From NCBI RefSeq assembly GCF_019038595.1, contig NZ_JAHOPF010000002.1, forward strand, positions 539,496 through 603,495: 64,000 nt of DNA, read 5' to 3'. A program made the position numbers and the translations under genes. Below, one piece after another: positions 35,416 to 44,824 of this stretch. Source of the stretch: Kaistella soli (GTDB lineage Bacteria; Bacteroidota; Bacteroidia; Flavobacteriales; Weeksellaceae). Within the stretch, counting starts at the first letter, position 1, and every line of letters begins with the position of its first letter. The notes beneath the pieces were generated by a model. That model saw only the letters and a program-made list of their open reading frames with translations. It made no database searches and was not told the origin of the DNA.

Positions 35416-35955
35416 ATGTCGGAAAACAATGATATACACGATGAAAGTGTAAACATGCAGGAAGAATTGAACCAAAACCCTGAAGCAGAAAACACTGAAA
35501 ATGTGACAGCAACACCTAATTCTGAAGAACTTTTGGCAGAAGAAAGAGACCGTTACGTGCGTCTTTTTGCTGAATTTGAAAATTATAAAAAGAGAACGGC
35601 GAAAGAAAAAATGGAATTTTTTCAGTACGCCAATCAGGATATGATGATTTCGATGCTTGCTGTTTTGGATGATTTTGAAAGAGCTTTAAAAGAAATCGCT
35701 AAAAACGGTAATGAAGCTGATTTACAGGGCGTTGAACTTATTTATCAGAAATTCAAAAATAAATTATCTGAAAAAGGCCTGAAACCTATGGAAGTGAAAG
35801 CAGGCGATACATTCGATGTTGATTTTCATGAAGCAATTACTCAGATTCCTTCACCATCAGAAGATTTAAAAGGAAAAATTGTAGATGTAATTGAAACAGG
35901 ATATACTTTGAACGACAAGGTGATCCGTTTTGCAAAAGTGGTAACAGGAAACTAA
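35416..35955 (+). CDS. grpE: Nucleotide exchange factor GrpE
   Basis: A 179-residue cochaperone that releases ADP from DnaK. An acidic disordered N terminus (1-35) leads to a long coiled-coil (RDRYVRLFAEFENYKKRTAKEK, split about 43-65), then the four-helix and beta-wing domain with KAGDTFDVDFHEAITQIPS (about 134) and the C-terminal GYTLNDKVIRFAKVVTG, the family signature. Length is normal. dnaJ follows after 96 nt; dnaK is not in the window. Confidence 0.95.
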   Translation: MSENNDIHDESVNMQEELNQNPEAENTENVTATPNSEELLAEERDRYVRLFAEFENYKKRTAKEKMEFFQYANQDMMISMLAVLDDFERALKEIAKNGNEADLQGVELIYQKFKNKLSEKGLKPMEVKAGDTFDVDFHEAITQIPSPSEDLKGKIVDVIETGYTLNDKVIRFAKVVTGN

Positions 35956-36051
35956 TAAAAGAAAGCAGTGAATAAATCCGCGGTGAAAAAGCATGTCTGA
36001 ATTGGCATCTTCACTCCGCTGGAATTCACTCGAAATTCCCTCATATAAAAT

Positions 36052-37164
36052 ATGTCAAAAAGAGATTATTACGAAGTTCTTGGAGTATCAAAATCTGCTT
36101 CGGCCGACGAAATAAAAAAAGCCTACCGCAAAATGGCTTTGAAACATCACCCGGATAAAAACCCGGGCGACAAGGTGGCTGAAGAAAAATTTAAAGAAGC
36201 GGCGGAAGCTTATGAAGTTTTGAGCGACGGCAACAAAAAAGCCCGTTACGACCAATACGGACATGCCGGAATGAACGGTGGCGGCGGCTTTGGCGGCGGT
36301 GGCTTCGGTGGCGGAATGAATATGGACGACATTTTCAGCCAGTTTGGAGATATTTTCGGCGGACATTTCGGTGGCGGCGGCGGTGCACAAAGACAGCAGC
36401 TGCGCGGTACCAATCTTCGGGTAAGAATTAAACTGAACCTGGAGGAAATGGTGAACGGAACCCAGAAAACCATCAAAGTAAAAAAAATGAAAATGGCGCC
36501 CGGCGCTACTTCAAAAACCTGCCCGACCTGTAACGGTAGCGGAGTTCAGATCAAAGTAATGAACACGATGTTCGGGCAAATGCAGACTCAGACGCATTGC
36601 TCCACCTGTCAGGGAATGGGGAAAATTGCTGATAAAATACCTGCAGGCGCAAATGCTCAGGGTTTAGTGAAAGAAGACGAGGAAGTAACCATCAATATTC
36701 CGGCAGGCGCAAGAGAAGGCATTCAGCTGAATGTGCGCGGAAAAGGAAATGATGCACCTTTCGGCGGAAATCCAGGCGATCTGTTGGTCGTGGTGGAAGA
36801 AGAATTGGACGCAGCCATCAAACGTGAAGGCGACAATCTTCATCAGGAGCTTTATGTTTCTTTCGCGGAAGCAGCTTTAGGAACTCAGAAAGAAATTCCT
36901 ACAGTTGGCGGAAAAGTAAAAATAAAAGTGGATGCCGGAACACAGTCAGGGAAAATCCTGAGACTTTCCGGAAAAGGCTTACCAAGCATCGACAGTTACG
37001 GAAAAGGCGATATGTTTGTTCACATCAATGTATGGACGCCGCAGAACCTTTCACCCGAACAGCGCGAGTTTTTCGAAAATCAGATGAAGAACGGAGAAAT
37101 GATGGCAGAACCTTCCGGTAAAGAGAAAACATTTTTTGATAAAGTACGGGATTTATTTAATTGA
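36052..37164 (+). CDS. dnaJ: Chaperone DnaJ with reduced zinc-finger region
   Basis: A 370-residue Hsp40. The J-domain (1-70) has the HPD motif in [11 protein letters not shown], followed by a Gly/Phe-rich linker (about 75-120) and C-terminal substrate-binding domains. The zinc region keeps only two of the usual four CxxCxGxG repeats: CPTCNGSG (about 160) and CSTCQGMG (about 183). The flanking first and fourth repeats are replaced by APGATSKT and PAGANAQG. So one zinc site (repeats 2 and 3) remains. From memory this is normal for flavobacterial DnaJ, not damage. Operon with grpE. Confidence 0.95.
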   Translation: MSKRDYYEVLGVSKSASADEIKKAYRKMALKHHPDKNPGDKVAEEKFKEAAEAYEVLSDGNKKARYDQYGHAGMNGGGGFGGGGFGGGMNMDDIFSQFGDIFGGHFGGGGGAQRQQLRGTNLRVRIKLNLEEMVNGTQKTIKVKKMKMAPGATSKTCPTCNGSGVQIKVMNTMFGQMQTQTHCSTCQGMGKIADKIPAGANAQGLVKEDEEVTINIPAGAREGIQLNVRGKGNDAPFGGNPGDLLVVVEEELDAAIKREGDNLHQELYVSFAEAALGTQKEIPTVGGKVKIKVDAGTQSGKILRLSGKGLPSIDSYGKGDMFVHINVWTPQNLSPEQREFFENQMKNGEMMAEPSGKEKTFFDKVRDLFN

Positions 37165-37229
37165 AGATCGCTTCAGGGATTTTTAAAAAATCTGTTTAGC
37201 GGTTATTAAATTTAAGTGCTCAGTCATAA

Positions 37230-37265
37230 AAAAAGCAACCTGAATTATTATCAGGTTGCTTTTTT
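37230..37265. terminator. Bidirectional terminator between dnaJ and dedA
   Basis: AAAGCAACCTGA/TCAGGTTGCTTT stem (37232-37243 with 37251-37262) with A-run before and T-run after, serving both convergent genes. Confidence 0.88.
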
Positions 37266-37283
37266 ATTTGTTTTGTTAATCTT

Positions 37284-37967
37284 TTATGCTGCAGGTTTTT
37301 CTTCTTCTTTTTTCTTCCCGAAGAAGAATTTAACAATAATCGGTACCGTTGTAATCAGTACAATTATGATGATGATCATTTCAAGATGGGATTTCAGATC
37401 GATCCCAAACTGATCCTTGAAAAGCTTGTCCAGATAATGTCCCGCAAAAATAAGGGAGAACGACCACAGAAAGGCTCCAATAATATTATCGATCAGAAAC
37501 CGTGTTTTATCCATTTTTACAATCCCCGCCACAATCGGAGTGAAAGTTCTTACCACAGGCAGGAATCTCGCCATAATTACAGCTAACGCTCCATGCTGCT
37601 CGAAGAAATCGTGAGCCTGGAAGAGATATTTTTTCTTGAAAAGAAAGGTATCTTCTTTTTTGTATAATGCAGGACCTGCTTTTCTGCCAAACCAGTATCC
37701 TACCTCGTTTCCTATAACTGCCGCCACTGATATTGCAGAGGCCAGAATTACCGTATCTAAAAAATCGCTGCCGGTAGAACCCAATGCTTGATTTACGATC
37801 TCTACAGCGTAAATTCCTGATACGAAAAGTAAACTGTCACCGGGAAGAAAAAAACCGACAAAGAGACCGGTCTCCGCAAAGATGATAAACAAAATGAGCC
37901 AGAAACCGCCCATTTTTATATAAAATTCAGGATTCAGAAGATCCTTCCAGCTTTCAAAATGTTCCAT
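37284..37967 (-). CDS. DedA-family membrane protein
   Basis: A 227-residue inner-membrane protein. DedA motifs are present: ETGLFVGFFLPGDSLLFVSG (about 30-49) with the membrane-embedded Glu, and ARFLPVVRTFTPIVAG (about 140-155) with the conserved Arg. DedA proteins are flippase or carrier-like proteins, some recycling undecaprenyl phosphate or moving phosphatidylethanolamine. The C terminus is Lys/Glu-rich. A TATCTTTG box lies 5 nt before the ATG. Confidence 0.9.
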   Translation of the reverse strand: MEHFESWKDLLNPEFYIKMGGFWLILFIIFAETGLFVGFFLPGDSLLFVSGIYAVEIVNQALGSTGSDFLDTVILASAISVAAVIGNEVGYWFGRKAGPALYKKEDTFLFKKKYLFQAHDFFEQHGALAVIMARFLPVVRTFTPIVAGIVKMDKTRFLIDNIIGAFLWSFSLIFAGHYLDKLFKDQFGIDLKSHLEMIIIIIVLITTVPIIVKFFFGKKKEEEKPAA

Positions 37968-37972
37968 ATTCG

Positions 37973-37980
37973 CAAAGATA
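37973..37980 (-). promoter_or_regulatory. -7 box TATCTTTG for dedA
   Basis: Minus-strand TAnnTTTG match that ends 5 nt before the dedA ATG, predicting a leaderless message. Confidence 0.6.
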
Positions 37981-38031
37981 ATAAAACAGGGGTTTTTTAA
38001 AGATTAATAAATTGTTAAAGTTTCCCAAAAC

Positions 38032-39144
38032 TTAGAGACTGAAATCATCTTCGGTGGCTGCTGTTCCGTCTGCCATAAGGAATGCTTTCAGGAAAGGCGT
38101 TAATTCGCCGTTCATTACACCGTCCACATCCGAAGTTTCGTAACCGGATCTTACATCTTTCACCAGTTTGTAAGGATGCATCACATAGTTCCGGATCTGG
38201 CTTCCCCACTCTATTTTCATCTTTCCGGCTTCAATTTCGTTTCTCGCTTTCATTCTTTCTTCGAGTTCCATTTCATACAAACGGGAACGGAGAAGCTGCA
38301 TTGCCTTTTCTTTATTCTGAAGCTGGGAACGGCTTTCGGAATTTTCGATAATAATTCCTGTAGGTGCGTGACGGAGACGGACCGCGGTTTCCACCTTATT
38401 GACGTTCTGTCCGCCAGCTCCACTCGAACGCATAGTTTCAAATGAAATATCGGCCGGATTAATATTGATCTCAATCGTGTCGTCCACCAAAGGATAAACA
38501 TACACCGACACAAAACTCGTGTGACGTTTGGCGTTGGAATCAAAAGGCGAAATCCTCACCAACCGGTGAACACCATTTTCTCCGCGGAGATAACCGAATG
38601 CAAATTCGCCGTCGATCTCCAAGGTCACTGTTTTTATTCCCGCAACGTCTCCTTCCTGATAATTAAGCTCCCGAAGCTTATAACCTTGCTTTTCAGCCCA
38701 CATCGTATACATTCTCATCAGCATCGAAGCCCAGTCGCACGATTCGGTACCGCCGGCGCCTGCAGTAATCTGCAAAACCGCTGAAAGTTCATCGCCTTCA
38801 TTGGAAAGCATGTTCTTAAATTCCAGATCTTCTATCTTTTCTAAAAGTACCGGAAAGGATTCATCGAGCTCTTTCTCAGAATCCGGATCTTCTTTGGCAA
38901 AATCCATCAAAACCTGAATATCCTCAAATCTGGTGAAAATCTCTTCATAATCATTCACCCATTTCTTCTTGGACCTAAGCTGCTTCATGAAAATTTCAGC
39001 TTCCTTCGGGTGATCCCAAAATTCCGGGGAAACCGTTTTCTCCTCATCATTGGTGATCTCAATTTTCTTTTTTTCGATCTGCAGATATTTATATAAATCC
39101 CCGATCCGGGACTGTGCATCTTTTATTTGGTCGCTATTGATCAT
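38032..39144 (-). CDS. prfB: Peptide chain release factor 2, without programmed frameshift
   Basis: A 370-residue RF2 that ends translation at UGA and UAA. The stop-recognition SPF motif is in [13 protein letters not shown] (about 205) and the catalytic GGQ in [21 protein letters not shown] (about 246-252). Most bacterial prfB genes carry a UGA at codon 25-26 read by +1 frameshift, which autoregulates RF2. Here the corresponding place reads [11 protein letters not shown] with CTG CAG and the frame is continuous, so this control is absent. A TAAATTTG box lies 4 nt before the ATG. Confidence 0.95.
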   Translation of the reverse strand: MINSDQIKDAQSRIGDLYKYLQIEKKKIEITNDEEKTVSPEFWDHPKEAEIFMKQLRSKKKWVNDYEEIFTRFEDIQVLMDFAKEDPDSEKELDESFPVLLEKIEDLEFKNMLSNEGDELSAVLQITAGAGGTESCDWASMLMRMYTMWAEKQGYKLRELNYQEGDVAGIKTVTLEIDGEFAFGYLRGENGVHRLVRISPFDSNAKRHTSFVSVYVYPLVDDTIEININPADISFETMRSSGAGGQNVNKVETAVRLRHAPTGIIIENSESRSQLQNKEKAMQLLRSRLYEMELEERMKARNEIEAGKMKIEWGSQIRNYVMHPYKLVKDVRSGYETSDVDGVMNGELTPFLKAFLMADGTAATEDDFSL

Positions 39145-39148
39145 AATG

Positions 39149-39156
39149 CAAATTTA
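39149..39156 (-). promoter_or_regulatory. -7 box TAAATTTG for prfB
   Basis: Minus-strand TAnnTTTG match ending 4 nt before the prfB ATG at 39144. Confidence 0.6.
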
Positions 39157-39348
39157 ATGATTTTTTTGCCTTTTACTATTAATACTTTATTCTTCTTGCC
39201 TACGGTTTCAAGGATTTTTGCTGCTGTTTTTTTATGATTTCCAAAAATGTTTTCATCAGAAATCTAAATAAGGTCCGATTGCAACTTTTTAAGTTGAAGA
39301 TCAATCAGCGATTGTTTGTGATGAAACTTTCTTGTGATTTCGATAGAT

Positions 39349-40455
39349 TTATAACAAATCCGCCGCCATTTCCCCAATCATAGGCGCCAGCGCAACTCCC
39401 ATTCCTGAAAGCCGGACCGCCGCGATCTGTCTCGGTGAAATTCTTTCAATAATCGGTGATTTCTCCAGTCCCATTGCCATAATTCCGCTCCACCGGTGAG
39501 CAATTTTAAAAGGAGTTTCAGGCAGAATAACTGTTCTTAGAAAGTTCTCCAAATGATTCTGAAGAACTTCAGTTGTTTCCAGTTCCGCGGTTTCTTCGGT
39601 TTTAAAATCCAGATTTCTCGCGCCGCCGAGCAAAATACGGTTTCCTAAATTTCTGAAATAATAAAATCCTTCATCGTAGTGAAAGGTTCCTTTCAGTTTT
39701 AAACCTTCCACAGGCTCGGTAAGCAATATCTGTCCACGCGCCGGGATAATATCGATCTCAGGAAGGAGATTTTTCGTAAATGCATTCGTCGCGATAATGA
39801 GTTTTTCACTTTGAATATCAAAATTTTCACTGCTTATTTTTACAGAATTTTCTGTTTCCGACAACTTTAAAACTTCCGTTCCGAAAAGAAATTCCACACC
39901 CAAAGCAATACACTTTTCCTGTAATTTCTGCAGCAATTTCCCTGAATGCAGACTCCCTTCACAGGGATTTTCCACCAAAAATCCTGAATTCCTAATTCCA
40001 AATGCTGCGATTTTTTTTTGATTCAGGAAATAGGTCTTTTCTAAGCCAGTGATAACTTTCAGTCTTTCATTCACTTCATCAATTCTCTGCAAAGGTTTAT
40101 CATCATTCAGAATTTCATAACCTCCGCAAAGTTCAAAATCAATTTCCTCTGGCTGAAATGTATTCTGAATTTTCTGAAGCCCGTCAAAACGCATTTTAGC
40201 CAAAGCCAGCGTTTTTTCCCAGCCTGATTTCTCGGAATCCGCAATAATTTCGGTCAGACTTCCGAAGCACGCAAAACCCGCATTTCTGGTCGAAGCACCC
40301 ATCGGGACAGGACTTCTTTCCACCACCAGAACAGACTTGTCAGGAAATTTTTCTTTAACGGAGATTGCGGTCCACAAACCAGTAAAACCTGCGCCAATAA
40401 TAACTACATCACGGTTCCTGTAAAATGTTTCGAGTTCCCATATGCTTGGATTCAT
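39349..40455 (-). CDS. FAD-dependent oxidoreductase (DAO family)
   Basis: A 368-residue flavoprotein. The dinucleotide-binding motif VVIIGAGFTGLWTAISVKE (about 17-35) with an acidic strand end VVERS, and the DAO-type phrase GASTRNAGFACFG (about 53-65), place it among D-amino-acid/glycine oxidase-like enzymes. The C-terminal FAD contact region is VRLSGMGVALAPMIGEM. The substrate is not evident; the GAG motif plus RNAGF recalls Ordl/YurR-type oxidoreductases. The neighbours give no pathway clue. Confidence 0.82.
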   Translation of the reverse strand: MNPSIWELETFYRNRDVVIIGAGFTGLWTAISVKEKFPDKSVLVVERSPVPMGASTRNAGFACFGSLTEIIADSEKSGWEKTLALAKMRFDGLQKIQNTFQPEEIDFELCGGYEILNDDKPLQRIDEVNERLKVITGLEKTYFLNQKKIAAFGIRNSGFLVENPCEGSLHSGKLLQKLQEKCIALGVEFLFGTEVLKLSETENSVKISSENFDIQSEKLIIATNAFTKNLLPEIDIIPARGQILLTEPVEGLKLKGTFHYDEGFYYFRNLGNRILLGGARNLDFKTEETAELETTEVLQNHLENFLRTVILPETPFKIAHRWSGIMAMGLEKSPIIERISPRQIAAVRLSGMGVALAPMIGEMAADLL

Positions 40456-40546
40456 TAGTTTTTTTTTGGTTTTCTAAGATAAAAATAAAATCCGGGAAAA
40501 ATGATTTCCCGGATTTTGTGTATTTGAAAATTGAATTTGCTGTTGA

Positions 40547-42202
40547 TTAAGCGTAAATCTGCTTATAATATTCATCAGCCATTCTGTCGCTGTTGAAAGC
40601 AGTTTTCACATCTTCCATTGCGTTTTGCTGAATTTTTCTCCATTCATCAGGTCGGTCATAGTAGGTAGGAAGAATCTCGTTTTCAAGAACACTGTAAAGG
40701 TTTTCAAGATCGAAATTATCCTGATCATACACGCTGCTATTGTCATAATCTGCCTGAGGAACAACAAATCCGTTCACGCCGTTTTTAGCAAATTCCGGAA
40801 TCCATCCGTCATCTGTAGAAAGATTCACCGATCCGTTCATTGCGGCGCTCATCCCTGAAGTTCCCGATGCTTCTCTGGGCACCCGCGGATTGTTCAGCCA
40901 AAGATCAGAACCCTGCTTCATCAGTTTGCTCAGCGCAAGTTCATAACCGGTAAGCACGGCCATATTTTTATAGTATTTGCTTTCTTCAACCAGCGTATTG
41001 AAGGTTGAGATCGCGGAATAATCCATAGGATACGGTTTCCCGGCCCAGATAATCTGTACAGGATATTTCGGATTGTTCAAAAGTTTTTCGAATCTTTCTT
41101 TGTCGTGCAGCAGCAGGTCAGCTCTTTTATAGCCGGCAAACCTTCTGGCCCAAACGATAGTGAAGACATTCGGATCAAATAAATTTCCCGTTTGGTCTGC
41201 AACTGTTTTGAAAAATCTCTTCTTCAAATGTTTTTTCCTGAAATCAAAAAGCATGGAATCGCTTTCATCTTTTGCGTCGTAAAGCGGTTTGTCAGCCCAA
41301 TATTTAAATTCCTGAGCGTTGGTAATGGCTTTAATTTCACATATTTTGGAATATTTGCTCCACATTTTTCTGGAAACTTCACCATGAAGCTGAGAAACTC
41401 CGTTCGCAACTCTCGCCATCCTTAGAGCACAAAGCGAATGATTAAAACGGTCGTCCTGAACGCCTTCAATGGTTTTTACTTCATCGATCGAAAGTCCGGA
41501 AAAATAAGACATATCGTGACAGAGGTAAATATTATGTTTTTCGTTTCCTGCTTCTTCAGGCGTATGCGTCGTGAATACCAGCTTTTCTTTTACTTTCTCC
41601 AAATCTCCGCCGAATTTTTTAAGCAGATAAAACGCTGCGGGCAAACCGTGAGCTTCGTTTAAATGATACACATCGCGCTCGAAATTCATCAGATCCAGCA
41701 ATTTCGCACCTCCTTTTCCGAGTAAGATATACTGCGCGATTTTTGTTGATTCGTTAGCGTCGTATAACCTGTGGCAGATTGTTTTTGAAACATGGTCGTT
41801 TTCGGGCACATCTGTGGAAAGGAAAAACATTGGAGCCGTATGAAAAATCTCAGGATCGAGATAATAAACTTTTACCCAAACTGGTGCAGAGTGAATTTCT
41901 ATCTGAAATTTAATTCCTGTATCTTCCAGGAAAGAATACATTTTCCGCGTCCACGTCGGCTGTAGCGTCTGATCATGGTTTCTAGCCTGATCGTAATAAC
42001 CGAACTTCCATAAAATACCGATCCCTACCAAATCCTGTTTCAGATTAAAGGCACTTCGCATGTGTGAACCGGCTAAGAACCCAAGTCCGCCAGAGTATAT
42101 TTTTAAGGCCTGGTCAATGGCAAATTCCATTGAAAAATAAGCTACTTTTTTTGAATATTCAGGATTAATGCTGAAAGGCATCGTAAAGTTTTTAAAATCC
42201 AT
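40547..42202 (-). CDS. glgP: Alpha-glucan phosphorylase homologue (GT35) lacking the PLP lysine
   Basis: A 551-residue protein of the short GT35 type. Visible family blocks include VAYFSMEFAIDQALKIYSGGLGFLAG (split about 18-43), VYHLNEAHGLPAAFY (about 177), TIVWARRFAGYKRADLLL (about 357) and LWLNNPRVPREASGTSGMSAAMNGS (about 440-463). In phosphorylases the last block reads SGTxxMK and the Lys forms the Schiff base with pyridoxal phosphate. Here the residue is Ser (AGC codon read directly). The protein may therefore not work as a normal phosphorylase. A -7 box lies 27 nt ahead of the ATG. Confidence 0.82.
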   Translation of the reverse strand: MDFKNFTMPFSINPEYSKKVAYFSMEFAIDQALKIYSGGLGFLAGSHMRSAFNLKQDLVGIGILWKFGYYDQARNHDQTLQPTWTRKMYSFLEDTGIKFQIEIHSAPVWVKVYYLDPEIFHTAPMFFLSTDVPENDHVSKTICHRLYDANESTKIAQYILLGKGGAKLLDLMNFERDVYHLNEAHGLPAAFYLLKKFGGDLEKVKEKLVFTTHTPEEAGNEKHNIYLCHDMSYFSGLSIDEVKTIEGVQDDRFNHSLCALRMARVANGVSQLHGEVSRKMWSKYSKICEIKAITNAQEFKYWADKPLYDAKDESDSMLFDFRKKHLKKRFFKTVADQTGNLFDPNVFTIVWARRFAGYKRADLLLHDKERFEKLLNNPKYPVQIIWAGKPYPMDYSAISTFNTLVEESKYYKNMAVLTGYELALSKLMKQGSDLWLNNPRVPREASGTSGMSAAMNGSVNLSTDDGWIPEFAKNGVNGFVVPQADYDNSSVYDQDNFDLENLYSVLENEILPTYYDRPDEWRKIQQNAMEDVKTAFNSDRMADEYYKQIYA

Positions 42203-42229
42203 AGATTTTCTTCATTAAAATTTAAGGTG

Positions 42230-42237
42230 CAAAGGTA
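42230..42237 (-). promoter_or_regulatory. -7 box TACCTTTG for the glucan phosphorylase homologue
   Basis: Minus-strand TAnnTTTG match with a leader of about 20 nt. Confidence 0.5.
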
Positions 42238-42295
42238 AATATTTTAATCCCTGCCGGAAATTTTTAAGATTAATTTTCGGTAATCATAATATTTA

Positions 42296-43159
42296 TCATA
42301 ATTTCTGCATGATCTTAGGAATAATATTATCGTAACCATACAGTAAAACACCTACCGCCGTGATGATTAAAATTGCAAAAACAATATAAACTACGGAAAG
42401 CAGATAGCTCAGAAATATGGACCAGAATGTTCTTAAAATTACATACCATTTCCCGCGAGTATTGAAAAACTGAACCAGTGAAAAAGTGATCAGCGCCCAG
42501 CAGAGCATAAAAAAGAAAAAATTAAAATCCCCTACAAAACGGTTCAGAAAAATAAAAACGGGGTAAAGTGTTAAGCATTGCCCTGCCAGAAAAAGAAGAA
42601 TAACGAGCCATTCCGGATAATTGTATCCATACTTTCTGAATCCCCAGAAGAACGCCAGCGCGGCGATGGGAAGCATCAGTAAAATGGTGAAGGCGAGGTG
42701 GCCGCCGAGCCACTCGAAAACATGTTCAAAGTAAGCGATAAGCCCTTTAAAATCAATGTATTTTGAAATTTCAGATTTCGATAAACTGGTTTCTACGTTG
42801 TGGACCTTGTTTTCAGGCTTTTTATGTTTCAGCAAATACTGAATCAAAGCACATACTGACCCCATAATCAACACAAAAGTCAGCGGCGGAAAATGGGGTT
42901 TCCGTTTTCCTGCAAGATATTCACGCAAAGTATCACCGGGACGGGTAAAAAGTTCCTTGATGGTAAACAGAATTCCTCCGTGAACATGGAAAATGCCGTG
43001 CTGAACTTCGTGAACGAGAAAATGAAAATTAATCCTGTGGGTATCGGTTTTCTGGCCGCATTCATGGCAGAATTTCTGATTCAGAAGCAAATGCTGACTG
43101 CAGTTTTTGCATCTTTTTTCTTCCTTAATCATGGTGTTAGTTTTATCAAAATTATACAT
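42296..43159 (-). CDS. DUF3667 membrane protein with N-terminal zinc ribbon
   Basis: A 287-residue protein. The N-terminal CKNC...FCHECGQ (about 18-36) is a four-Cys zinc ribbon, followed by the DUF3667 signature TIKELFTRPGDTLREYLAGKR (split about 65-86), in which the helix precedes HFPPLTFVLIMG. Four to five membrane helices follow. DUF3667 proteins are abundant in Bacteroidota and have no known function. An alternative start at MIKEEKRCKNC (residue 10) is possible. It is divergent from the nuclease-like gene. Confidence 0.82.
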   Translation of the reverse strand: MYNFDKTNTMIKEEKRCKNCSQHLLLNQKFCHECGQKTDTHRINFHFLVHEVQHGIFHVHGGILFTIKELFTRPGDTLREYLAGKRKPHFPPLTFVLIMGSVCALIQYLLKHKKPENKVHNVETSLSKSEISKYIDFKGLIAYFEHVFEWLGGHLAFTILLMLPIAALAFFWGFRKYGYNYPEWLVILLFLAGQCLTLYPVFIFLNRFVGDFNFFFFMLCWALITFSLVQFFNTRGKWYVILRTFWSIFLSYLLSVVYIVFAILIITAVGVLLYGYDNIIPKIMQKL

Positions 43160-43272
43160 TCAATATTAATTTTTATTAAATTTTACTGATAATTTGCTTT
43201 TGCATCGTTTTTTTATCTAATTTTAAAATCGTAAAATATTGATTTTCAATTTTTTGTTTTAAAAATAAGGTC

Positions 43273-44070
43273 ATGAAAAAAGTATTTTCCGAAGAAGATT
43301 TAATCAAAAATCTTTCGCTTTACTATCTCAACCGACATTTGAAAAAAAAGCCGATAGAACGCTATCACCGTCAGATCGACGACTCCCAGCTTCACGACCG
43401 CGACAAGTACAAAAAGAAAGCAGAAATACTTTTACTCAATTCTTTTCTTCATCATTTCCCTGAGGTTCAGTTTGAAAATCTCACCTGCGAAAGCCCCGAT
43501 TTCATCGCCAGTTTCCACGACAAAAAAATCGGAATTGAACTCACCGAAGTGATCAATCATCTCGAAATAAAAAAAATTGAAAGTCAGCTGAATAAAATTT
43601 TCCGCCAGGCTGAGATTTTACTGGAACAGGAAGACACTTCGAAATTCCGCGGTGTTTATTTTCTGGAGTTTCATAACCTTTCAAAAATAGATCTGCTGGA
43701 AAAGCAGGACGAAATTGTGCAGAATATCCGCAAATGCATCCGCCAGAATAAATGCAGCGGATTTGTGAAAAAAATCAGAAAATCACCCCACCGGCGCAAT
43801 GTTTTCATCACCCACGACTTCACGATGGGACTTTTTGATGAACTTGCTTCCGAAAAAATTATCGGACTCATCGAAAAGAAAAACGAAAAATTCCCATATT
43901 ACGACCGCAGTGTTGATGAATGCTGGCTCGTCATCGTTTCAGACATGAATTCGCTGGCCTCTCGCTACACTTTCATTCAGAACAAAGAAAATTTACAGGA
44001 GATCGAATCGCCGTTCCACAAGATTTTTCACCTTGAAAACTTATGCGGAAATCTGACGAATATTAAATAA
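43273..44070 (+). CDS. Hypothetical protein, possible PD-(D/E)XK nuclease fold
   Basis: A 265-residue soluble basic protein I do not recognise. Residues about 75-96 read CESPDFIASFHDKKIGIELTEV: an Asp after Pro, a short turn, then a strand ending E-L-T. This is the arrangement of the PD-(D/E)XK nuclease core, with ExT in place of ExK, as in several orphan nuclease-like families. A helix rich in Lys/Glu follows, and later segments (NVFITHDF, CWLVIVSDM) look like further core strands. Solitary, with its own gap on both sides. The nuclease idea is inference from one motif. Confidence 0.55.
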   Translation: MKKVFSEEDLIKNLSLYYLNRHLKKKPIERYHRQIDDSQLHDRDKYKKKAEILLLNSFLHHFPEVQFENLTCESPDFIASFHDKKIGIELTEVINHLEIKKIESQLNKIFRQAEILLEQEDTSKFRGVYFLEFHNLSKIDLLEKQDEIVQNIRKCIRQNKCSGFVKKIRKSPHRRNVFITHDFTMGLFDELASEKIIGLIEKKNEKFPYYDRSVDECWLVIVSDMNSLASRYTFIQNKENLQEIESPFHKIFHLENLCGNLTNIK

Positions 44071-44129
44071 TGCCGGCAAATCTCTGTCCTTTTATTTTGT
44101 AAATTTGAGTACTTCTAAACCCAAAAATC

Positions 44130-44720
44130 ATGAAAGAACTGCTCATAAAACGTTTTCAATATTATAAAGAACTCGGCGATAAAACATTCGGACAGCTCAG
44201 CGATGAGCAGGTTTTATGGCAGTACAATTCCGAAAGCAATTCCATTGCAACCATCGTAAAACAAATTTCCGGAAACATGCTTTCGCGGTGGACAAATTTT
44301 TTAACAGAAGACGGCGAGAAAGAATGGAGAAACCGCGATTCCGAATTTGAAAATGACCTTATTTCCAAAGCTCAGATGATCGAGATCTGGGAAAAAGGCT
44401 GGACAACTCTTTTCGAAGCATTAAACCAGATCAGTGAAGAAAACATCCATCAGATTATTTACATCCGCGGGGAAAAACATACAGTTCTCGATGCGGTCTT
44501 AAGACAATTGGCGCATTATCCTTATCACATCGGGCAAATAATTTACGTCGCCAAAATGCTTAAAAACGAAGATTGGCAGACTCTTTCTATCGCCAGAAAC
44601 AAATCCGCAGATTTCAATAGAGAAATGCTGAAAAAGCAGAATCCAGAGGAAGTTCAGCACAACGCTTCACCCGTCTGCTATGCGAAAAGTGACGAATTGA
44701 GAGATGATTATAAAACCTGA
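44130..44720 (+). CDS. DinB-superfamily protein (DUF1572)
   Basis: A 196-residue four-helix protein. The DUF1572/DinB pattern is seen in ATIVKQISGNMLSRWTNFL (about 37-55), with the metal-ligand type His pair in LAHYPYHIGQIIYVAKML (about 127-144). The first-helix His usual in DinB proteins is replaced by Gln (KQISG), so metal binding may be altered. DinB-like enzymes include thiol-dependent S-transferases; the function here is unknown. Confidence 0.8.
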   Translation: MKELLIKRFQYYKELGDKTFGQLSDEQVLWQYNSESNSIATIVKQISGNMLSRWTNFLTEDGEKEWRNRDSEFENDLISKAQMIEIWEKGWTTLFEALNQISEENIHQIIYIRGEKHTVLDAVLRQLAHYPYHIGQIIYVAKMLKNEDWQTLSIARNKSADFNREMLKKQNPEEVQHNASPVCYAKSDELRDDYKT

Positions 44721-44824
44721 ATCCTTCGGTATTGATGACAAAAATCAACGCTGATATAAATCACTCCGTTTTCCGGTACTGACCTGTTGGTTGTGACTAA
44801 CTTTATCTCATCAAACTCTTACTG

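Noticed and set aside
35956..36051. Possible hairpin attenuator between grpE and dnaJ (GCGGTGAA ... TTCACTCCGC)
   Set aside because: The stem is imperfect and no T-run follows; not strong enough to list as a feature.
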